A stretch of 64,000 nucleotides of DNA from positions 1 to 64,000 of the forward strand of contig NZ_BBQH01000024.1 in the NCBI RefSeq assembly GCF_018397995.1. The letters are read 5' to 3'. Below the pieces are notes generated by a model. That model had not been told where the DNA came from, made no database searches, and worked only from the letters and a program-made list of their open reading frames with translations. Shown in pieces: positions 15,001 to 27,000 of the stretch. Numbering within the stretch: position 1 is the stretch's first letter; each line of letters begins with the position of its first letter. Origin of the DNA: Rhizomonospora bruguierae (lineage in GTDB: Bacteria > Actinomycetota > Actinomycetes > Mycobacteriales > Micromonosporaceae). Position numbers and translations under genes: made by a program.

Positions 15001-18000
15001 GGCCGCGGCGTCCCTGATGCGGATAGCGACTCGGCGCCGCACCGGCGTAGCTACCCCGATCCGTTGCCAACGCCGGAGCGGTTGTGGGTAACCGTGGTGT
15101 TCCCTGATGCCTCGCTGGATTCGGCGGAGCCGGCGATGGTGGGGCTGGCCGGGTGGTTGGCATCGCTACCGGTTGATGTCGGTGACAGCGCAGTCGTGGA
15201 GCTGCGGGTCGCGGGTGGGCGCGGCTTCGCCGTGGATGAGTTGGCGGCGTGGCTTGCCGCCCGGCGGCTCGGTTTGTCGCGGCGGCTGGTGGCGGTGCCG
15301 ATGTCCGGTGCGTCGCAACAGCCGACCCGGTCGCAGGCGACGTTGGCGGGGCCGACGTTGGTCGAGACGGCGCCGGGCGTAGGCGCGGGCTACTACGTGC
15401 TGAGCGGAGACGGGCGGGCCGCGCAGTTGCCGTCCCCATCCCTTGGTTCCTGGAGCGAGGCGTGGGAGTTGCCCCTCATCGATGGATACGCGCTGGTCGG
15501 GCTTGGCTCGGATGCGTGGGTGCGTCCGCCGGGTGTGGGCTCGGATGCTGTGCCCTGGGCTAGGGCGGCCCGTGGGGAGGGGCACGATGGCCGGTTGTTC
15601 CTGGGTGCGCCCGGAATGGCGGTGTCGCACGAGGTGCGGGCCGAAGCCATCGCGGTGCTGCGTGAGGTGGCCGGTCGCTTTGCCGAGGACAGCGTCGTCG
15701 ATCTGAGTGGACCGGCCGGCTGGCTCGCGCCGTGGCGTACGGCGGTGTTCGGCGCCGGAGGTGGGGCCGATCCGGGTGCCGCGGCGCTCATGGACGAGCT
15801 GATGGAGGTGGCGCTGCGGGAGGCGGGGCACCGCTCGGACCCGGTCGACGAGGCGGCGATAGTCACGGCGATGACGGCGCTGGGCGCCAGGCTGAGCGAC
15901 GGCCGGTCCACGGTCGACGCCACGGAGTTGCTGACGGTATACCGGCATGCCCGGGTGCTGTTCGCCCAGCCTTCGATCGACAATCTCCTCGGTATGGCGG
16001 TGCTGCTGGAAGCCGGCCGCGTGGCCGGCCTGCCGGGGCGGACCGGGCCCATTCAGCACATCCTCGACCGTCCGGGTGACCCGATCGGGCGTGCCCGAGC
16101 CGGACAGGTCGTCGTGGCCGCGGCCGCAGCGGCTCGCCGGCATACCCGGCCGGTCACCCTCGACCAGATCCGCCGGCGGTATCGGCCGGTCGAGGAACTG
16201 GGCCAGTTGCGGTCGCTCCTGGTGCACATGACCCGCTGGTACTGGGAGCTGACTGAGTCAGCGGTGTCGCCGGAGCCGGATCTGACGATGTCGTTCGAGG
16301 ACAGCCTGAACGCCGTGGTGGCGGCCGTGCTCTCGGTTGACCTCGCCGGGGTCGACCGCGCTGAACTGGAGCGCCTGTGGGTGCGGACAGAGAAGGTGCG
16401 GTCGGCCGGCGACGAGCTGACGCGGGTTCTGGCGGAATCGGGTGTGGCGGTCCCGAGTCTGCGTCCGCGGCAGGCGCGGCGTGATGACACCGGCGGCATC
16501 GACCCGGCGCCGGCGGCGCCGCGGCGAACGGCGGTTGATGGCGATCGAAACGTGGCGGTGGGGGGTGGTCGCGAATCCGGGTCTGTTGCGGGGTTGGACC
16601 CGGCGACGTCTGTTGGGCCGGGTACCCCGCCGGTCGGGGGTCCGCAGGCGGCAGTCGAGAGTGGTGTGTTCTCGGCGAGCTGGGCGGATGTGCCGGGCAG
16701 CCGGGCCGTCGACACGTTGGGCAGCTCGTGGGTGTTTGTGGAGCGGGCCGCGTGGGGCCGGTCCGGCACTGCCGGTATGCGGGTGACGTGGCTTCGGCAG
16801 GCGTCGTTGCTGCCCGGGGAGGACCCGTCTCACACCGCTCCGGATGTTGGGCCGGCGGGTGCGGTTCCGGAGGGTGCCCGGGTGTTTGTGGTGGGTGCGC
16901 GGGATCCGTGGCAGCTGAACCCGGAGGTGGCGTTGCGGGGATTGCTGGACTTCCTGAACGCGGAGGTGCCGGCGGGTGGTCTGCGGTCGGAACCGGTGTT
17001 CGTGGTGGTGCATGGGTGGCCGGGTGGGTGGGAGTCGACGGTGGTGGCGGCGCACTGGGGGGCGGACGACATATGGCCCGTCATCGGTGCGGAGCACGAG
17101 ACGTACGGCTGGCTGCCGGCGGGGTGGCACCTGCGCCCGGCCGAGGAGGGCGACCAGGGTCTGGTGGCGTTGTCGGCGCGGCTGGGTGAGGTAGCGGACC
17201 TGGTGGGCGCGCCGGAGCAATGGGGTCCGGCGCTGCGGTCGTGGCAAAGCCGAACGGCGGATCTGGCCCGTCGCCTGCCGCAGGTGCCCGACTCCTCGCG
17301 GCGGCGGGGTTCGGGTGAGGTGATAGGGCTGGCTCAACGGCTCGACCAGCTGAGCTCGTTGGGTCTGAGGCTGGCCGAGACGTATTGGTCGTGGCCGCGC
17401 GCGGCGGTGTGGCGGTTGCTGGAGAAATGGGCCGAAGAACCTGGTTGGGCGCTGTTGGCGGAATGGGCGGAGTCGTACTCGAACTACTATAACGATCCCG
17501 TGGCGCGCTATGTGGCGGACTGGTTGGATACAGATTTGATTTCAGCCGATGGCCGGACATTGTTGAAGGCATTGGTGATGATCGACTTTGCCCGCTGGGT
17601 GGGGTGGGCGCCGGTCATCGAACCGGCCGCTGCCCGCGTCGATCCCGGCGTTTCGCCCGGCACGTTCGAGTGGGTGATTCACGAGCGGTTCGATGAGTAC
17701 CGGGCCGGGGGCGGCCAGGTGCCGGCGTTGTTGCGCCCGGTGGAGGAAGACCCGCGGGATGGGGCGGCGCAGCTGCGGCGCCTGCTGGCGCCGCTCGGGT
17801 TTTCCCCCGCGGTGGTGATGGTGCCGGATCTGTCCACGTCGGAGCGGGTGAATCTGTCGTGGGCGGTGAGCGCGTTCCTGATGGGGGTGCGGTGGTTCGA
17901 GGAGCGGATCCGGGACCTGGACGCGGCTCAGCCCGAGCCGGGCGCCGGCCCCGAGTGGATGGTGGACGGGGCCACGGGGCCGGGCCGGGTGGTGCTGGCT

Positions 18001-21000
18001 CGCCTGGGCGAGCCCGCGCGGGCTCTGCCGCGGTGGGTGCGGCAGGGTGTTGGCCGCGGTGCGTCCGCGGTGCGGCTGTTGGACACGTTGGCGCAGGTGC
18101 TGTATGACGCGCGGCCGGGGTGGTATCCCGACCTTGCGTCGCCATGGGATCGGGCCCGGAACCTGATGACCGTGATGGAGCTCGAACTGGGGGCGGAGCA
18201 CCCGGCGTTGGTGGACCTGCGGGCCGGGCGGGGGGCCGACAGCTATGAGTCGGGCGCGCTGGCGGCGTTTGCGACCAACTTCGCGGTACGGATCCAGGTC
18301 ATCCGCCGGGACGGCCAGGGGTGGGTGGCCGACCGGGTGCACGGCGGGTCAGGTCCGCTGCTGCTGGCGTCATACACGCCGGAGGGCTGGGACCCGTTGT
18401 TCGTCAGCGACAACCGCGTCCGCGCGGATCTGAACGGCGACGCCGCCGGGTGGGAGGCGGGGCCGGATCTGGCGGAGGTGGCCGGCCCTACCGCCGCGGG
18501 CACCGTCGCCGACGGGCAGCGCTCCGGCGGGGTGGGCCGCTTCCGCCCGGCCGTCTTCGATCTCAGCGAAGAGCCGGACGCGGGTACCGCGCAGCACATG
18601 GACGAGCTGATGACCCTGGCGCTGCGGGCGTCCGGCTTCCGGCCGGAGCTGGCCGACGCCTCGCGTGTCCTCGCCGCGATGGGCGATCTGGCGGAGCGGC
18701 TGCGCACATCGGACAGCCTCTTCGTGCACGACACCCGGCGTGCCGTTCGGCACGCCAATGACGGATCTTTGCGGATCTACCGATACGCCCGGACGTTGTT
18801 CGACTCCCCGACGATCGAGCAGCTGGACGGGGTGGCGATGATCCTGACGATGGGCCGGCGGGTCGGGATCAGTGGATTCACCGAGTCCCTCCGGGACATC
18901 CTCCGCGGCCCGGTCCACGGCAACTCCGCTGCTCGCATGGTCGATGCCGCCGCGGCTCGCACGAACCGGGCGATCACCGTCGAGGACCTGCGCGGTGCCG
19001 CGAGGGGCGACGGCCCCACGGCCACGGTGGCGGGCGAGCCCGACGACACGGCGGTGATTCGGACTGACCTGGGCCAGCGGTGGGCAGCCGCCACGGACGC
19101 CGCCGCCAACGTCGCGCGCATGAGGCGGGTGCAGCAGGCGCAGCGGCTCAACCGGTCGCGCACGTACTTGGGCCGGGTGCAGGCCGAGCTGACCAAGGCG
19201 ACCGAGACGTACCGGACCCACCTGCGGACCGCGCGGGCGGCCGGTGCCCAGACCGTCGTTCAGCGGGCCAGTACCGAGGACCCCGTTGCGTCGCCGTCTG
19301 GCCCGCCGCTCGCCGGGTTGCTCGACCAGCTGGAGCAAGCCGTTCAGGACGTGGATGCGGCACTGGACGTGGCAGTGGCAATGGCTGGGGCTTGGGTTGC
19401 TTGGAATGGTTCGAACGAGATGACCCTGGCGGCGTTGGGGGTGGAGCGAGGTGTGGTAGAGCGGCTCAAACCGCGAGTGGAAGGGCCGCATGGCACGAGG
19501 GTTGATGGGGACTGGACCGACCACGATCTGGGGCGGCTCGGCTTCGTTCCCGTGCGGAACGTGGACGGGTTCGTGTTTGTCGAGCACCGCGAATGGGGCC
19601 GGTTCGCGGGTGATCGTTTGCGGTTGACCTGGTTGCGGCAGGCCGCGTTGCTACCCGGGGAGGATCGGTCTCGGACCGCTCCGGATGTTGGGCCGGCGGG
19701 TGTGGTTCCCGATGGTGCCGCGGTGTTCGTGGTTGGCATGCCGGACAGCCGGCAAAAGGACCCGGAGCAGATGCTGTGGGGGGAATGGGCGGGGTTGCCG
19801 CTCTACCTGAGCTTGGGCACGACGGAGTCCGGGCTGGCGTCGCACCCGGTGTATGTGGTGGTGCACGGGTGGCCACGTGGGTGGCTGTCCACGGTGGTGG
19901 CGGTGCATTGGGGTGATGATGATTTTTGGCCGGTGGGCATGGACGGTTTGTGGGTGGGATCGGAGGTGGACGAGGCGAGCGCGGCCGTGCTGCGGCCGGC
20001 GGGGTCCGCCGATGACGGTTTGCTGGCGCTGCTGGATGGCCTGGCGGAGGCGGCGGGGGTGGTGGGTACCCGGCAGGAGCCGGGCCGGGAACTGCGGTCA
20101 TGGCTTGAGCGGCGGGGGGATCTGGCCCGTGGCCTGCCGCATCTGGATGTCGATTCCGCTTCGGTGGGTGGCTCGAGTTCCGCGGCCGCCGGTCCTGGTT
20201 CGTTGGTTGGGGTGCGGGCGCGACCCGGTCAGCTGGCGGAGCTGGGTTGGCGGCTGGCCGAGGTGCATCGGGTGTGGTCGGAGCAGCGGGTGCGCTCGGG
20301 TGCGCAGCGGGTGCCGGATCTGTCGTCGCAGGTGGCTGCGCGGTTGTCGTCGGCGGTGAGCGCGTTCCTGATGGGGGCGCGGTGGCTGCGGGAGCGCGTC
20401 GCCGATCTGGGGCCGGCCCGGCCGGAGCCGGATGGTGGTTCGGATGGGGTGGTGGAGTGGGAGGCGGGCCCGGGTCAGGTGGCGTTGGCCGGGCAGCGCG
20501 AGTCGGCGCGGTCTTTGCCGGGATGGGTGCGGGAGGGTACGGGGCACGGTGACGGCACGGGGCGCCTGGCGGACTCGTTGGCGCAGGTGCTGTTCGACGC
20601 GTGGCTGCTGCTCGACGCGCAACCCGACAGATATCCCGAGCTGGCCCGTTCCCAATCCCGGTCCGGCTACCTCCTGCGTGAGGTGCGCATGCGGGAAGCG
20701 TTGCGGGACATGTCCCTTGATGCCGAGCCTTACGATCCTGGTCTGCTGGTGGCCTTCACCGAGGCGTACGAGCTGCGGGTCCAGGTCATCCGGGTGGTGG
20801 AGTCGGGGTGGGTGGTCGACCCGGTCTACGGCAAGCAGGGGCCGCTGCTGCTGATCCGGTTCATCGAGGGTCGCTGGGATCCGTTGTTCCTCACGGACGA
20901 CGAGGTTCGCGCGGTTCTTCACGGTGGTGTGAGCGAAGCCGTGGAACAGTTCGACGATCCGCAGGTGCGGGCCGACCTGGCGCAGCGATGGGCCGCTGTC

Positions 21001-24000
21001 ACCGATCGCAAGGCGCGCGAAGCGCGCATGGACCGGGTGACAGAACTGGAGGGTCAGCTCGCTCACGGCGGGGCCGGGCGACACCGGGTCACGTCCAAGC
21101 AGTTCACCGACCTGACCGACACGTACCTGGCCCAGCTCGGGTCCCTCCAGGCGGCCGGTGAGCACCTGCTTGGTGTCCGGCCTGACACCCAGCAGGAGCT
21201 TCGGGCGGACCAGGTCGCGACGCTGTCCCCCTGGCGGCTCGCGGTGCTGGCAAGCATGCTCGACCGGCTGGAGCGAGCCGCCCGGATGGTGGACCAGAGC
21301 ATGCCTGATCCCTATCGGCGGCCAACCGGGATGGTGACGCAGGCACTGATGGTGTTCAGGCGCCAACCTGCCGTCCCCGCTAGTTGGCGATCGTCGGGAT
21401 CTCGTCTGGAGGATGCCGCTTCACGCTGGCAGGTGCCATCGGATGTGGCGCCGACCGCGGGGGACTGGGTGGCTGGATTGTCGGCTCGGTTGCGGGCGCT
21501 GGCGGCCGAGCACCCACACGGTTGGTTGGGGTTGGTGGCCGCGGTGACCGGTCAGCGCGGGGTCGATGCCGGGCTGGATGCGGCAGAGCGGATGGTGTGG
21601 GATGCGGCGCACCTGGCCGGCTGGACAGCCGGTGGCTATTTCACCGGCGAGGATCTGGTTGCGGCACATTGGATGCGATTCGCGGAGCTTCCGGATGGCC
21701 GGCCCGGGCGGGATATGCCCGGTGTGGCGGAGCTGGTGGATGACGTGCTGGGCGATCCGATGGTGCGCACTGCCGGGGCGCTGTCGGCCCAGACGACGCA
21801 GGAGTGGGCGGGCTTGCTGCTGAGCCTGGTGGCCGAACTCGGCCCGAGTGCGACCGTGGACGCGCTGGTCCGGCAGATGGCCGGCGTGGATGCGGTGGCG
21901 CGGCTGCGCGCCGGGAGCCGTACGCCGTGGCTACGGGCGCCGGGCGTCGGGGCTACCCCGCTGGACGGCATCGAGCCGGTCCGTGGGTGGGATGTGGAGC
22001 GTGGAATCCTCCGGCTGATCGCGGATGAGGCCGCAACCGATGACCCGGGGCGGTTGGTTCCGCGCCAGGTGGAAGCGGTGGTCTCGCTGGTGCGTCGCGC
22101 GGTCGGAGACCTGTCGCGGCAACCGACGCTGGACGAGTTGCATGGAATCCTGGCGCGTTCGCCGGAGGTCATGGCGGCGCTGCGCTGGCGGGTCCCGGCG
22201 GATGAGTTCGGGGTGCGGGTGCAGAAGTGGGTGGGCATCGGCGGGTTCTTGACTCGGCTGCGAGAGCTGGCGGACGGGCAGGAGGGAGGTTGGCCGGGGC
22301 TGGTGGCCGCGGTGACCGGCCAACGCGGCGATGCCGCCGGACCCGTTGCCGCCGAAGGCATGGTGCTCGACGCGGCGTATCTGGTGGCCGTGGTCATGAG
22401 GCCGCGCTTCAGCGTGGCGGATCTGGTGGTGGCACACCGGGCCCGGTTCGCGGGACTGCCTTCGAGCGACCGGAGCGGAAGGGGAGTGCCGGATGTGGTG
22501 CGGCTCGCCTGGCGGGTGCTGGGTTACCCGGAGCCCGAACCGGTGGCTTCGTTGGCGGATCAGGTGGCGGCCCTGGCCGCCGTGCTGGGCTTGGTGGGTG
22601 CGTTCGGCCGGGAGGTGACGGAGGCGGACCTGCACCGGCAGGTGATTGAGGTCGATGCGCCGGTTGATGCGGTGGTGCCGGAGTTGGTGGCCTCGCGGCG
22701 GGAGCGGTTGCGGGAGTGGGCTCGGCGGGATCTCGACGGGCTGCGCCAGGGTCTGGGGGTGCGGTTGGGGTCTGGTCAGGGGCGGCGGGTCGATCGGGTG
22801 CTGCGGTCGGATGACCGTACGTATCCGGACGAGGCGGAGGTGATCGCGGATGTCGTGGATCTGTACTTCGCGCTGTTCCCGGGCCGCACGTGGGACATGG
22901 CCACGGCGCAAGATGTCCGCCGTCTGTTGTATGTGCCGTACGAGCGCCGGCCGGCAGGGCAGCGGTGGAGGTCACTCAACGACGTATTCGGGTTCATGCG
23001 CGAGCACGGGTTGTTCGACTCACGACTGCGGTCGGGGCCGGGCATCGAGGACGTGGTACAGCTGCTGGGGGCGGTGCGGACGGCTAAGGAGGCCGCCCGC
23101 AAGTGGAAAGCGGTGGGGGAGAACGATCTGATCCGCGGTTTCCGGCGATCGATGCCCTCTCCCGCGGTGTGGACGCTGAGGGTGCCGCCGTCGTCGCAGC
23201 CGGATCGGTGGGTTGCTTGGTCGGGTGGTCTGGCGGGGTTGGCTGAGGTGGCGTCGGTGGTGGGGCGGGTGGGTCGGCGGCTGGGTCGGTTTGGGGGTGT
23301 GGAGGTGGCGGGTGGGTTGACGGCGCAGCTGAAGAAGCAGCGTGAAGCGTTGGCGGCGGCGGTGTCCGGTCTTGCGGGGGAGGTGTCGTTTACCGCGGCG
23401 GATGTGGTGCGGGTGCAGTGGCAGGCCGAGCAGTTGTTGTGGACGGCTGATCAGTGGGTGATGGCGCTGCGGGCGTCGCTGGGTGAGGGCCACGCTCCGG
23501 AGGATGTGTGGTCGTGGTTGGTGGCGCATGGACCGGATGACGTGGCCGGTGGCGGGGTTCTGGGGGCGGACGAACGAGGTCCCGCTGTGGCGGCCCGCAG
23601 TGAGCAGTTGGTGGCGTACCCGCTGTGGGTCGAAGAGGGCAACCACCTGGCCGGCGGCTCGTCGGTCGTGGTCGGGCGGCTGCGGTCGCGCTACGCCGAG
23701 GTGATGGCGTCGATGCCGGGCCTGGCGGTGCCGGAGGCGGTGCTCGATGCGGTTCTGGGTGATCTGGTGGCGTTGGTGCCGGACGGCTACCTGGCGGATC
23801 GGGTCGGTGAGGTCTTCGACAGCGACGAGATCGGCCATGCGTTGGTGTCGGTCGGGGCGGCGATCACCGCAAGCCAGGTGCGGTTCGATATCGCGGTCCT
23901 CGTCTCGCTGCTGACCGACGCGTTGGTGGCGGCGGCGGTGGCGCCGACGCGAGCGGCCACCACGGCCGACGGGCGCGCGTTGCGATGGGCGATCGCACCG

Positions 24001-27000
24001 GTGAGCGTGGCGGCGCTGAGCGCACTGCTGGACCTGGTGGCCGCCCGGTTGCGGGAGGGCCGCGACCCGTTGGCGACCCCGGAGTTGGCGGCGGTCCGTT
24101 ATGACCGGGAGGAACCGGTCGCGATACGGTGGGCACGGCTGGGCCTGCTGAACCTCGACCCGGTGGTGGTCGAGCGGATGCTGGCGCCGGAGTCGGTGTT
24201 TTCGGCGCTGCTGCACAGCGAGGTGCTGCCCGAGGCGCTGTTGGCCGCCGGCGCGCCCGTGCCCGCGACGTCCTTCGGCCAGACCCCGAACGTGCCGTTG
24301 CCGTTGCCGGTACTGCACAGCGTGCCGACCGTGGCCGGGGTGCTGGCTGTCGCCCGAGGTCTGGCCGCGAACACCAGCCAGGAACTGGACCGGTTGCCGC
24401 TGATCGATGGCGGCGGCCTTACCGGGTGGGTCCGGGAGAGGCTGGCGGAGGCGGGGCGAGAGCTCGACGGGATCGAGGCCGACACCCGCGCGGTGGCCGC
24501 GGGATACGGCGGTACCGACGCGGGGCACGCGTTGCGGTCGTTGAGCGCTCGGGCCGGGCTCGCCCTGCACCGGGTGGCCTCGTTGACGGTGGCACACGGT
24601 TCGGACCCCACAACGGGGCCGGACGCCCGGTGGCCCTGGTTGACACAGCGCACCTCCGGCACGCGCTCGGCGGTGTTCAGCGCGGCGGTCAGCGCGCTGC
24701 TCGCGTTGCCCGTGCTGCGCTCGGTGGTGGACCTGCGTCCGTGGCTCGGCCACGGGCCCGGCCTGGATTGGCTGTGGGAGGCGGTGGCGTACGAGGGCGG
24801 CGTGCTCGTCTTCGACGACACGGGCGACGTGCTGATGCTGCGCGCCGAACGGGACGGCGGGCGGTGGTTCGTGGTCACCGGGCCGACCCGGGCCGAGGGC
24901 AGTCGGGTGGCCGTCGCCGACATCGGCTGGTACCTGGACAGCCGCGGGTTCAGCTATGCCGACCTGCCGGGACACTCCTCGCGGGCGGTGCGCCCGGCCG
25001 CGCCCGACGTGCTGCGGGAACTGGCGTTGCGCCACCGCGCGGGGGACCCGGGCGCCGGGCTCGACCAGGACCAGGTGGGGGTGTTGCTGCGGCGCCTGCT
25101 GGCGGCCGGATCGGACCGCGCCGACCGGCTGGCCGTCCTGGCGCTCCTGGCGGCCAGCGACGATGACACGCTGATAGCGCTGCTGAGCGACGATGCCGTG
25201 GTGGAGGCGCTCGACGGCTGGCAGGACGTCGTCGAGCGGCAACAACTGGTGAGCCTCGTCGAGCAGCGGATCGTCGACGGTTGGGAGGCGGCCCGCCAGG
25301 GCCACCCGGTTGCGCGGGGAGTCGCGCCGCCGGCGCAAACCGCCGGCATCACCCGGCTGACCGAACTGTTCCAGCGCGATCCGGACACGATCGTGGCCGC
25401 GGTCCGGGCGTTGCCGCCCCGGCCGCGGGCGTTGACGGAGCGCTGGTTGGCCATCATGCGTACGAGGCCCACCGTCGCCGCTGGCTCCATCGACGCCGGC
25501 CGGGGGCGGGTTATCGATGCAGCGACGCTGGACCGGGTGCTCGACGGGCTGCACCGCGATGCGGCGACCCGCGGCCCCCGCGACCCCGCCGTGTGGGCCG
25601 GGCTGACTCCGGCGCCGTCGGTGACCCAACGGCAGCGGCTCGCCGACATCGTGACCGGTGCCGTTGCCCCTCCGGTGGCCCCCGCGGCGTCCGCGCCCGG
25701 CCACGGGATCGCCGGTGCGTTCGTCGAGCGGCTCCCAGGTGTGGACGAGGACTTCGCGAGCAGGTTCGACAGCGCCTTGCGCTCCAGCCTCGACGACTCC
25801 TACCGGGCAAGCGGGGCGGCGGTGATTCAGGCCCAGCACATACCGGAAAACGCTGACCGGCTTCGGCGCATGTTCGATCACCTCGCGGACATCAGCCATC
25901 TGGCCAGTGCGTGGATCGACCGGGTCTTTGGTGCGCTGGCGACCGCGCCTCGATTGGTCGTCGGCAGAGATCTGCATGACGGCTACCAAACCGGTCTCGC
26001 GGACCAGTGGGCTACGCGCCCCGATCAGATCTGGCAACGGGTGACCCATGTGCTGCGCACCTTCATCTCGCACAGCCCCAAGCTTCAGCAGGTTCTGGCG
26101 GAGCACGGGGCGCGGCCGCGGCATAGCACCACAGAGCCACCTGCGCACGGGCAGTCGACCGGCGTAGCGGTGGCCGTACCGCTCAATGCCGAAGCCATGA
26201 TCATCGAACAGGTGATCGCGCAACTGGCGGCGGACCCGACCGTCATCGACCGTGTCCTGGCCATCAACCGCGCGTGGCCGGCCTACCAGGACCGCAGGGG
26301 AGTGCATGTCCAGGTGGTGCTGCCCGGCGGGAGCCCGAACGGCCTGCGGCTGAGGTTGTGGGCGATGCCGGGCAGCCTGGTCCACGAGATCCTGCACGAG
26401 ATGGCGAATCTGCGGTTCGTGGCGTATGCCAGGCAGTTCCTGCCGGGGTCGCGCGCATACCAGGTGCTGTTCGAGGGGATGGTCTCCTGGCTCACCCGGA
26501 TCGTCATGGTGGCCGCCGAGGAGGAGATCTGGGACCGGGAGGCGCGCGGGCGGCTGCGCGAGCGGGTGGAGGGAGAGTGGGGCACCGGGCTGCCGGAGCC
26601 TGACGACGTGGACCTGCTCCGCGCGTTCTGGCCGAAGGACTACCCCGAGATCAGTGAGATCCGTGAGCTGGCGGCGGCGGTGGGCGGTCCGGACAACCTG
26701 TTCCTGGCATACTTCCAGGGCGACATCGAGAAGATCACCGGTCCACTGGGACTCATCGCCGCCGGCCGGCCCAGCGCGCCGCTCAACGCCGGCCAGATCT
26801 CGGCCGTGACCGACTTCCTCGCCGGGTTGCCGGCCGCGCAGCGACGGCTGCTGTGGGTGAACCTGTACGCCGACCCGCGCATGCCGGTCGCCCAGATCGA
26901 GGCGGCGCTGCGCCGGGACGGGGCCGAGACGCTGTCGATCTTCACATCCTCCGACCCCGGGCAGCGCACCGCCCCGGCCGTGGCCGGCATCGCCGCCGAG

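Noticed and set aside
23020-26397. Minus-strand frame of 1125 codons within the giant gene
   Set aside because: It is a shadow: the giant frame on the other strand has coherent repeats and motifs, while this one is Arg/His/Pro/Gln-rich without any domain, as expected from high-GC antisense.
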